DNA from: Metallyticus violacea
Taxonomy: Eukaryota > Arthropoda > Insecta > Mantodea > Metallyticidae
DNA length: 64,000 nt
Assembly: GCA_030762175.1 (NCBI GenBank)
Contig: CM060831.1
Span: 76,296,501 to 76,360,500 of the forward strand
Direction of reading: 5' to 3'
The translations under genes were made by a program, and so were the position numbers. Under the pieces are notes generated by a model, which was given only the letters and a program-made list of their open reading frames with translations, had not been told where the DNA came from and ran no database searches. Of the stretch, positions 55,830 through 64,000 are shown one piece after another (position 1 is the stretch's first letter; every line of letters starts with the position of its first letter).

Positions 55830-55990
55830 GGGATTGCTAAAGTCCCCAGCTAATAAGAGGTTAGTATTACTGCTTTTATAAGATTCAAGAATCTTATCAA
55901 GCTTATTAATAAAAGCTAAAATAGCATTAGGCAATCTATAAATACCAAAAAGATTTTGTACTCCATTTAGTAGATTTTGAAAAAGATTGA
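55830..55990 (-). pseudogene. LINE endonuclease fragment
   Basis: Minus strand: FINKLDKILESYKSSNTNLL then LAGDFSNP. LINE endonucleases have a similar helix followed by the GDFN motif. Cut at its low-coordinate end just after the motif. Confidence 0.55.
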
Positions 55991-56019
55991 AAAACATCAA
56001 GTTGGTTAAAGATGGAAAG

Positions 56020-56130
56020 GATGTCTCTTCGAAACCGGTCCCACTGTATTTAAAAGTAAGTGAAACATAAGAGTGTGTTAGATGAGAGATTAAATGTAAT
56101 TTACATTTAACAAGCTTCACTGTGTGAGTA
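56020..56130 (+). mobile_element. PLE terminal remnant with half hammerhead
   Basis: TCTTCGAAACCGGTCCCACT, then AAAAGTAAGTGAAAC, AAGAGTGTGTTAG and AGCTTCACTGTGTGAG follow the subfamily A terminal repeat. The first core box is missing. Confidence 0.65.
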
Positions 56131-56459
56131 CCAACAGAATTTTTTAAAAAATTTCTTAATTTTCAAAAGTTCTTAAATGTACAGTTTGTTTGTACTTGAA
56201 CTCAGCATTTGGCCCTTTCCTAAGTGAAACATAGTTTGAAAATCAAAGGGGATTTCAAAAGACCTACACAATTTTCTCCCAAAGTGAATGTCCTTTCTTT
56301 ACAAAAAATTTCAGTTTCAAAGACCTCTTATTCACTTTTCCTTTATATTTTACCAGATAAATTCATAACTTCTTGTATTATATCTTTTCAATTTTTTTAT
56401 TGCTTCACCTTTATATCACCTTTTAATCCTTAATTTAAAATAAAATCCTCCTCCCCCTC

Positions 56460-56461
<2 letters not shown>

Positions 56462-56513
<52 letters not shown>
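56462..56513. repeat. (ATT)n microsatellite
   Basis: About 17 units. Confidence 0.9.
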
Positions 56514-56514
<1 letters not shown>

Positions 56515-56769
56515 TCTGCTATACTTCACTTTCTAGCTTCTGTTTCAACTTCTCTTCAGTAATTGAAATTTAAGTTTATTGAAATGCAAAAACAATAAAA
56601 ATACAAAATAAAAGGGAATCTCCGCCAACTGGTCCAGGTCATTTTCAGGCTTGAACCCTCACCAATATATAAAGTTATTAATAAATTATATGCCATTTAT
56701 TTATATTCTAATTGCAAATTTTTGACTGAGTGCTTCAGACCCCAGTCCCTGGTTCATCAATTTGTCCTA

Positions 56770-57088
56770 TTGTCATATCCAGATTGATTGTTTGTTATTT
56801 ACGGATACTCTTTAACATCTCAGGTCATCAGTGTCCCATTCAATTCGGGGCGTAAAATGGCCAACAAATTTTGCTTAGAGGCCTCTTCTTTCAGGCTTAG
56901 GTTCTTTTTCATGCCGTTAATGTATGACTGGAACCCACAGCTTTACTCCCGTTCCAAAGGAAGCCATATTTAAGATTTTTACTCACAAAAATATCCATCG
57001 ATCCTGGCCATTATTGAACCCGCGATCTTGGGTTTAGAAAGCAAGTATGGTTATAACTATACCACCAGGACCAACTTGTCATATCCAG
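56770..57088 (-). mobile_element. tRNA-derived SINE, family 1
   Basis: Complete minus-strand copy from the tail (ACGGATACTCTTTAACATC) to the head (ACTATACCACCAGGACC). TSD TTGTCATATCCAG at 56770-56782 and 57076-57088. Confidence 0.93.
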
Positions 57089-57157
57089 GGGACCATGCTC
57101 TTGTTCATCAAAAAATACCCTAATAAAAGTATTTTAAAAACTATATATGTACACACA

Positions 57158-58290
57158 TGAGGGTAGATAAGGATTATCATCTTCCCAAAATCCTTATCTG
57201 GTGACATACCTTATCTCATAAGTAAATAATTGCAGCTGTAACTTCCACTCCAATGTGTTCAGTTGTTCAGATTTAGTTGCATAAAGAGGGCTATGTGTAG
57301 AAGATTGTGACATGTTCAAAATGGAGTATCCAGCTGTTAAGTTCTTTACAAAAGAAGGACCAACTCAAATTAAATTAAACAGTGATTGGACGGTATATAT
57401 GGGGAAGCATTCCCCTCATATCCTATTGTAAACTTTTTCGAATGGACCGAGAAAACATTGAAGACAAAGAACGTTCAGGTCTGCCCTTGGAGGTTTCTTC
57501 TCTTGAAAATGTCGGTCTTGTGCAAGGAAAAATGATGGAAGATCGGCAGCTATAAGCTACAGAAATAGCAGCAAGGTTGGGCCTTTCTAAAACAGTCCTT
57601 TGAATTATTCATGAATATTTCAACATGAATAAGGTTAGTACAAGATGGGTGCCTAGACTTCTTTCCTCGGTTCAGAAGCCTCAATGAGTCATCTTTTGTC
57701 AGGCATTTTTGGAGCTCTGTTGTGGCAACAAGAGAGAACTTCTACAAACCATTGTTACAGGAGATGAAACTATGATACCTTATCCAAAAGAGAATCAATG
57801 GAGTGGTGTAAACCTGGCATAGCATCTCCTCTAAAGGCCAAGGTCACTCAGTCAACCAAGAAGATCATGGCCACAATCTTTTGGGACTGTGAAGGAGTAT
57901 TCTTCTTTGACTTCAAGAAGAGGAACACCACTCTAAATGGGGAATACTATACTGGCCTACTGCACAGACTATGTGCTTCCACCAAAGAGAAAAGGCAAGG
58001 AAAGCTGAGTGGTGGTGTGCACCTTCTTCATGACAGTGTGCCGTGCACACAGCTCTTGTTGCAAAGGAAACTACGAAGAAATGTGACAAAGAAGTGATAG
58101 ATGCTATTTATGCCCATTTTGCAGACAAAACTTCTGACCATTGGGGGGGGGGGATTGAAATGTTAATTCAAAGATGTGAGAAGTGTATTGCAATAAAGGG
58201 TAACTATATTAAAAAGTGAAATATAGTTTTTGTCTTTTATCATCATACCTAGAAAAGGTTTAAGCTTGAAGCTTATGGACCTACTCTCAT
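57158..58290 (+). mobile_element. mariner transposon, decayed
   Basis: Left end ATGAGGGTAGATAAGG; right end, reversed, TATGAGAGTAGGTCCATAAG. Coding starts about 57320 with MEYPAVKFFTKEGPTQIK. Then SFLGSEASMSHLLSG, a broken TGDE block near 57755, MEWCKPGIASPLKAKVTQST and KKIMATIFWDCEGVFFFDFK (57858-57920; family gKvMatvFWD..Gvllidfl), TLNGEYYTGLLHRL, GVHLLHDSVPCTQ (58013-58050; family GVlLlHDNArpHtA, Asn changed to Ser) and RCEKCIAIKGNYIKK at the C-terminus. The segment between the HDN and C-terminal blocks is deleted, so the final catalytic D region is absent. Confidence 0.85.
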
Positions 58291-58369
58291 ATATACCGAG
58301 GTTGCCAAAAATATTTAAACACACTATCACAGTAGATATCTATTTAATAAGCAGCAGGTGTTTGCTAAC

Positions 58370-59584
58370 CTCCCTATTATAATAATAAATTTATTCAAGA
58401 TTCATTTAATGTCATTCCTGGTTTTATCCTAAACCATAGACCTCTTTCCCAATAACAATATTTATCTTCTAATACATTATTTCTCCTTGTAATTCTCCAG
58501 TTATAATTATTAAATTCACGCCGCCATAATTCTACCCATACATCTCAAAATTCATTCACTTATTGATAATTTTTTTTAAACACAATATAAATACTACTCT
58601 AAATTCCAAATTTGGTATTTATCTCCAGTTTTTCTTTATTGCTATCTCAGATCTTAATCAAATCCACTTTTCTTTTATCAACTGCTCCCTGCATACTGTT
58701 GTTCCTGAGCATTCAAGGAGAATATGAATGACATTTTCATTGCTCCAATATATAGGACATATATGCCTCTCTTCCTTATTGCACCCACCAATATAATTTT
58801 CATTAATACATTCCTCTTTTAGTTTCCTATATAACATCAAGGTCCTTTTTCCTTATTCAAAATTTGTCTTTCTATATCATATTATCTGTCTATATCCTCA
58901 AATCTGGTTCTGATCATCTTTCAAAAACCAATTGTTAATTCTATATGACAATTTTCCAACCCAGCTTCTCACCTAAGGAGGTTTCCTGAAATTTTCAGCA
59001 TTCTTTCAGGACATGCACCTGTTAACCCTTTGCAGTTCCAGAACCTAATCACACTACTCTTCTTCACATTCCTATTGTAAATGCTGCCACGTGGTGTAGA
59101 CTCTGCTTCCCCATCCTGTCTTTATCAATCTCCAGGTGCCCCAGCATGACTGGCCAGCTGTTGTCTCACATGATAACTGCTTGTATGGTAAAATCTTGTA
59201 CAATGACTTCATCAAAGCTTGCTCCTTCACTAAGCCTTAGGATGCAAGCTGTTCCATCGGGACTGTCCTTTGATCTTCCTTTTCTCTTCTTCATTCTTGA
59301 CATTTGCTAAGTTGTTTCCTGCTCCCACCATTCCATCATTAGCTCTTATGTCCTTTTCAACCTTCAACTTCCTCTTTCCTCCCATCAATTCATAGCTGTA
59401 AGTTATGAAAGTATGCCTTCCTTCATTTTCTATTTTCTAATTTTCTATTTTTTTTCTTTAATTTTCTGTTCAAATGATAGATCTTTACTAGTGAAGATAT
59501 TTATCTCTTTCAGCTTCTTTGATCTGCATAATATCTCGTAAACAAAATTCCATGTTTATGAATTTCAGAATTATCATCCTTCTT
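58370..59584 (-). pseudogene. LINE fragment, 3' part (split by PLE)
   Basis: The minus strand near 58660-58840 reads MLYRKLKEECINEN, RHICPIYWSNENVIHILLEC (family CplC...E...HillEC), the zinc-knuckle-like end of many LINE ORF2 proteins. Higher up it reads EEKRRSKDSPDGTACILRL and GKQSLHHVAAF, an ORF1-like charged region, so the reverse transcriptase middle has been deleted. It is interrupted at 59573-59584 by the PLE and resumes at 61885. Confidence 0.6.
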
Positions 59585-59634
59585 ATACAAATGAGTCAGT
59601 ATTAGGTGACACTAAAACTTCACCAACTGGTTAA

Positions 59635-59939
59635 TTCTTCAGAACATACTGCCACGGGTGGCCGAGGTCGTTAAATCGCGGACTCGTGAGCAGGAGGTCT
59701 GGGGTTCGAATCCCGCCAGGACCGTCCTCCCTGGCTGAGGTTTTTACAGGTTTTCCTCAGTCCTCATAAATGGCAAATGTCGGGGAGGACCCTAAACTTA
59801 GGCCTGGAACGTTTCCTTCCTTAAAAATAAATCCTTTCCCAAAATATCATTTCATGTATCACCAGTGTCCATCGCCTGTGGTGCCTCTGTAGCAAAAATG
59901 GGCGTTAAACACTATTCATTCATTCTTTCTTCAGAACAT
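59635..59939 (+). mobile_element. tRNA-derived SINE, family 2, in PLE
   Basis: TSD TTCTTCAGAACAT at 59635-59647 and 59927-59939. Head GGGTGGCCGAGGTCGTTAA, B box GGGTTCGAATCCC, tail GGGCGTTAAACACTATTC. Low divergence, so probably recent. Confidence 0.95.
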
Positions 59940-59973
59940 GTTTCAAGAGCATTTGCTCTCATCCTCAGCTGGG
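59930..59973 (-). ncRNA. hammerhead ribozyme, fully intact by inspection
   Basis: Minus strand: CAG (helix I), CTGAGGA, helix II GAGAGC/GCTCTT (six pairs), GAA, palindromic helix III ACATGT, T, CTG pairing back to CAG. No core change seen. Confidence 0.87.
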
Positions 59974-60097
59974 GACCGACTAACCCTGGCCGGTGACATT
60001 AGTGACCTCTGGTGATTCCATCAGATAACAGAGCAGGAAGTTCATTGGTGGAATGTCAAAATTCATAACTCTATATTTATTTTTAAAATATAAAACA

Positions 60098-60410
60098 GTC
60101 GGTCCTGGTGGTGTAGTGGTTACCATACCTACATCCCTCCTACACCTACGCCTCCTACACCCAAGATCGCGGGTTCGAACCCGGCCAGGACCGATGGATT
60201 TTTTCGGGCGTAAAAATCTTAAGTATGGCTTCCTTCGGAAGGGAAGTAAAGCCGTGGGTCCCGTGTCGTACATTTACGGCACGAAAAAGAACCTCAAGCC
60301 TGAAAGAGAGGCTTCTGAGCAAAATTTGTCGGCTGTTTCACGCCCTGAATAGAATGGGACGATGATGACCTGAGATGTTAAAGAGCGTCCGTAAATAAAT
60401 CAATCAAAAA
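60098..60410 (+). mobile_element. tRNA-derived SINE, family 1, in PLE, with expanded tRNA-like head
   Basis: The head can form a perfect 7-bp acceptor stem (GGTCCTG with CAGGACC). It differs from the other copies by about 20 extra bases of CTCCTACACCTACGC between the A and B boxes. B box GGGTTCGAACCCG; the body is close to consensus. Confidence 0.93.
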
Positions 60411-61746
60411 AAATATATATATAAATCTTTTCCCATATTGCCAATTCCTTGGGATTAGTGATAACTTTTAACAGTTTGGCTTCTCCTGCATTGTCATGAT
60501 CGTAAGTCCAAAAATGTTCTGCAACTGCCTATTTATCTACTTGTTTATATCTTACATTTCTGAAGTGTTCTTTGGTCCTTGTCTCCAAATTTCGTATTGT
60601 TTTGCCTATATATATCTGATCGCACTCCAAACAATCTATCCGGTACACTCCTGCCTTTTTGCTGGGTGGAATAAGATCTTTTATGGTGCTATTTAGAAGT
60701 TTTCCAATACTAAATTTATTTTATGCTGTCAAATGAATCATAATTTTTAAAAATCTTCATGAATGCCCATTTGCCCGTTTTTTAAAAACCATGTTTTTAT
60801 CGTGGGGAGAGTTGTGGTGTTTTTAATATCTTTCTGTCTTTTGAAATGTCTGATCTAATCAACTAAAGAACTGCTGAATCCATTGTTGAGAGCTGTTTTG
60901 ATCATATAGCGGCATTCTGCTGAATATTCTTCTTTGTTAAGTAGGATGTTTACCAATCTATGAACAAGGTTGTTTATAATGGCATGTTGGTGCGGTTTAG
61001 GGTTGAAACCGTTATTCTTTACGTGATTATCTGTATGTGTATGTTTCCTATATATGCCGAATGAAATTATGTCATTTCTCCTGTATATTTTTAGGTTCAA
61101 AAACGGCAAATGACAATCTTCCTCCAATTCCATAGTGAATTTAATATTTTGGTCCTGCAAATTTAGTAATTTTAGGGAAGCTTCTGTTTGTTTTTTTGGT
61201 ACTATTGAAAGTATGTCATCCACATAACAAAACCATGCTTTGAAGGTGAAAGGAAATGCCTTAGTAATGTGTGTTTCTACAGCACTCATGAATAAATTTG
61301 TCAGAAATGGAGAAAGAGGGTTACCCATAGCTAAGCCTGAAATTTGTTGGTAAATTTTCCCATTGAATGTAAATTTTTTTTCCTATCCACCCGGAAAAAA
61401 GGCAGGAGTGTACCGGATAGATTGTTTGGAGTGCGATCAGATATATATAGGCCAAACAATACGAAATTTGGAGACAAGGACCAAAGAACATTCAGAAATG
61501 TAAGATGTAATTGGATAAATCAGCGGTTGCAGAACATTTTTGAACTTACGATCATGACATTGCAGAAGAAGCCAAACTGTTAAAAGTTACCACCAATCCT
61601 AAGGAATTGGCAATATGGGAAAAGATTTATATTTTAAAAAATAAACAGAGTTATGAATTTTGACATTATACCAGTGAACTTCTTGTTCCGTTATCTAATT
61701 GAACCACCAGAGATCACTACGTCACTGGCCAGGGTTAGTCAGTCCC

Positions 61747-61787
61747 CAGCTGAGGATGAGAGCGAATGCTCTTGAAACATATTCTGA
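61747..61787 (+). ncRNA. hammerhead ribozyme, near-intact
   Basis: CAG, CTGAGGA (61750-61756), helix II GAGAGC/GCTCTT, GAA (61774-61776), helix III ACATAT (one mismatch against ACATGT), T, CTG. Confidence 0.8.
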
Positions 61788-61884
61788 AGAATTAACTAGT
61801 TAGTGAAGTTTTAGTGTCACCTAATACTGACTCATTTGTATATTTAACAACTTCACTGTTCCTAACTTCTTTTAAGAGTACAAA

Positions 61885-62320
61885 ATCATCCTTCTTCCTA
61901 TGTTTCTCTCGATTGGAAGTGCATTGGCAATTTCCCATCCACCTAATTTAATCCCCAGCTTATATTTTAAAATTTCTTGCATCTCTTGTATGGCAAGAAA
62001 TGTTTCTTCACTAGAATGAATACCAAATTGAACTTGCAGCTCTTTTCCTCTAATCTATCCACTGTCGTTTTCATACCTTCCTTCACTTGAACTTTAATTT
62101 CTTGTTTAATCTCCTGAACAGTGGCATTTACCTGGTCTCCAGGTCTCTCTTCCAGGCGCTCCATTCTATTCAATATTCTCTCCAGACTGTTACCACTTTT
62201 AACTGGCCCAGGATCAACTCAACTCCACCAATCACTAATAGCATCATCAGAATCATTGCTATGATTATAGACTTTCTCTTGTTTGTTTTAGCTGGATTAC
62301 TAAGGAACTAAATAATGCTT
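61885..62320 (-). pseudogene. LINE ORF1-like coiled-coil region (other side of the PLE)
   Basis: Minus strand 61967-62310: SNDSDDAISDWW, LERILNRMERLEERPGDQVN, VQEIKQEIKVQVKEGMKTTV, DRLEEK, then HRKKDD next to the PLE border. Coiled-coil ORF1 proteins of some LINEs have this layout. Joins 58370-59584 once the PLE and one TSD are removed. Confidence 0.55.
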
Positions 62321-62744
62321 CAGCTCCAATTGAGCAAAATCTAAGTTTTCATTATTCTTGGAGAATTATACTAAAACACATAGAATTTTAAATATTCTCA
62401 TCTCTGACTTTTGCTTGTACATAATTCTTGCTTTTATGATATCACCTGTTTGATAAGTGAGAAGATTTCAGTGTATAGATCTGTTTGCACTGCAGTCATT
62501 TGGTAACATATATGCTATGCAAGTGGAAATAATTTTTTCTGACTGAAAGTAATGATAATGGCTTTGCCACCTTTGTACTTTCTACTAAGCAGTCAGAAAT
62601 AAATTTTTCTGGCTGAAAGTTATGCATAATGGTCTTGCCACCTGCCAAGAGAAATGTCACACAGTTGAAACTCATTGCATGCATTTTTTGTTTCTTAGGC
62701 ATTTATTATTAGTAAATAGAAAGTAATGTTGTACTTACCATCAA
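62321..62744. other. intron, no recognised content
   Basis: A weak direct repeat is present: TAACATATATG..., TTTTTCTG(A/G)CTGAAAGT and TGGTCTTGCCACC / TGGCTTTGCCACC at 62510-62575 and 62600-62645. Confidence 0.5.
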
Positions 62745-62930
62745 AATAAATGCTCAAAGTGTTTGCCTTCTGCTGTGAGACATGCCTGTGTCCTTTTGAA
62801 AAGATTTTAAGACACTTGCTGCAATGCATCCTTTCAAATATTATAACCTGCTCTTAAATATTTTGTGTCAGAGTCTCCACAAGTTTCATTTCATGTACAG
62901 CAGTAATTTATAGGGCGAGCAACACCTGAG
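62745..62930 (-). pseudogene. mariner/IS630-type transposase C-terminus
   Basis: Minus strand reads YCCT..NETCGDSDTKYLRAG and LFKRTQACLTAEGKHFEHLF with stop at about 62745; the family ends '..r...Ci...G.HFEhl'. Only the last 60 codons remain. Confidence 0.6.
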
Positions 62931-63429
62931 TGGTTTTATATGGACTGCTAATAGATACACGTGGGCTCAGAGGCATAACTGAGGACCTCACAGACCCCAT
63001 GAGGGGGGGGGGGCAAGGTCTAGGGAGCCTGACACCTGCAAAAAACTAAAAGTTTAAAAATAAAAACCAAAAATAAAGGTATATAAATAGGTTGCCATAA
63101 TTTGGGGGGGGGGGATAAATGCAAAGCAGTAAAACAAAAAGAATTTGCCACTTTCAGTAAACACACCAGTACAATCAGCAAACTGAGTATTGAAAGTAAC
63201 ATGAGCCTGTTGTTTTGTCTTTGCACCATGGGCTGCCACCAATGTATATTTAGGTTACATTCATGAATGATGAATATATTGCTTTATTTATCATTGCTGA
63301 AATATTATTGAGGCAGATGCAGTGTTGCTTGGCTTGGATTTTACATCAAGTATGTTTTGGTGGTAGAAGTGAAACAATAATGCGCCATGTCACTTACAAC
63401 ATTAGACTGAAAATAGCCTAGTTCTAGCA

Positions 63430-64000
63430 ATTTAATTTTGGTGTTTTACATTTTTTGTTTAATATATTTTTTATTGAAATTAAGTCACTTAAAACTAATT
63501 GTGAATATTTTGGGTGATGCACAAAAATGGAGAAGAAAGAAAAAGATTGAAAGATAAATTTCCAAATTAGTGAAAATGATTCTCTCTTTATTACTAATTC
63601 AGAAATAGTAAATGAAAATTTTAATGGTCCATATTCTAGTAGGTTATCTGTTTCTCTAAGAACAAATGATATTAATGCAAATTCAGCATTGGTTCAGTGA
63701 AGAATATTAGTGGTGAGGATGAAGAGTGTGTGAATCTTGATATTGGCAAGAAGCCTGATATTTCTACTGAAGTTGAGAATGGAAGTAACCCCTGCATGTA
63801 AGTACTACTTTTCATGATGCATCTAGTACGAGAGAGGAATTTCTTACTGATTATGCTAATTTTCCAGATATTTTAAATGACAACACAAAGGAGTTTATAT
63901 TATATGTCAGGAGCTTTACAAAATCCAAAATTCATTTCCAAAAGATCCTAAGCAAAATAATGGTTGTTTTTCCATTAATTACTGTGAAAAATTAACAAAA
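63430..64000 (+). pseudogene. hAT transposase N-terminal (TTF-finger-like) region, partial
   Basis: Frames read KINFQISENDSLFITNSEIV and NENFNGPYSSRLS, then DINANSALVQ. At the right edge ANFPDILNDNTKEFI, and in another frame FPKDPKQNNGCFSINYCEKL (family FP.D...R.Fs..yy.r.l.NGE), as at the start of the TTF-type zinc finger of hAT elements. Frameshifts near 63700 and 63900. Continues past the window end. Confidence 0.45.

Larger units (their letters stand above)
59573..61896 (-). mobile_element. Penelope-like element (subfamily H), youngest-looking copy, 12-bp TSD
   Basis: Inserted into a LINE with TSD ATCATCCTTCTT (59573-59584, 61885-61896). The minus-strand part has an open reading 60855-61328: MGNPLSPFLTNLFMSAVETH, CYVDDILSIVPKKQT with catalytic YVDD intact, LPFLNLKIYRRNDIISFGIY, VHRLVNILLNKEEYS. 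Then at 60500-60660 comes CDQIYIGKTIRNLETRTKEH (GIY-YIG), and the 3' terminal repeat at 59595-60030. A plus-strand 3' part (61385-61845) repeats the GIY-YIG region and ends in the same terminal repeat. The two parts meet near 61375-61385. The 5' half of the reverse transcriptase is missing. Two SINEs lie inside. Confidence 0.93.

Noticed and set aside
60109..60192. Functional tRNA gene (good acceptor stem and B box)
   Set aside because: The anticodon arm is abnormal with extra bases, and the unit is the head of a repeated SINE.
62087..62311. ORF with hydrophobic C-terminus
   Set aside because: Antisense of the coiled-coil LINE ORF1-like region on the other strand.

Overview
This 64 kb window is AT-rich, intron-dominated animal DNA. 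Several things place it in a large, repeat-rich invertebrate genome: GT-AG introns of 5-16 kb, many tRNA-derived SINEs with target-site duplications (TSDs), mariner and hAT DNA transposons, LINEs, and above all many Penelope-like elements (PLEs). An arthropod, perhaps a chelicerate, is my best guess, but the sequence alone does not fix the taxon. Nothing prokaryotic is present.

One host gene is supported. It runs on the + strand across most of the window as six phase-compatible exons (3185-3328, 12385-12556, 28338-28701, 28834-28960, 43255-43518, 48639-48758) and one doubtful exon (43711-43797). The order of features matches the start of the tail of the mitotic kinesin CENP-E: end of a coiled coil, a basic RRMTW motif, an acidic linker, an EFTTLEKQ motif, a coiled coil with SNRALSFMRDEN, then more coiled coil. 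The motor domain would lie to the left of the window and most of the rod to the right.

The rest is intronic mobile DNA in layers. 0-13 kb: PLE end, hAT C-terminus, three mariner relics and a mariner end, LINE fragment, SINEs, palindromic mini-PLE and a head-to-head PLE. 15-23 kb: two halves of an unnamed multicopy gene family, a second unnamed TE-like gene, mini-PLE and PLE. 23.3-27.7 kb: minus-strand LINE split by a mariner. 29-41 kb: PLE-dense block. 44.7-48 kb: mariner, near full-length hAT, mariner plus SINE, tandem duplication. 49-54 kb: two PLEs and a mini-PLE. 55-64 kb: SINEs, mariner, and a LINE split by a PLE that itself carries two SINEs; then a mariner C-terminus and a hAT N-terminal region.

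The most interesting system is the PLE group. At least eight subfamilies end in a terminal repeat containing a type I hammerhead ribozyme with a minimal, often palindromic helix III. In most copies with both ends visible, both outer boundaries are the ribozyme-bearing 3' end of the element, in inverted orientation. The inner breakpoint varies from copy to copy, giving a series from near-complete elements to palindromes of 200-600 bp. Several insertions have clear 10-15 bp TSDs. This suggests that reverse transcription starts from RNA 3' ends on both sides of a staggered target break.
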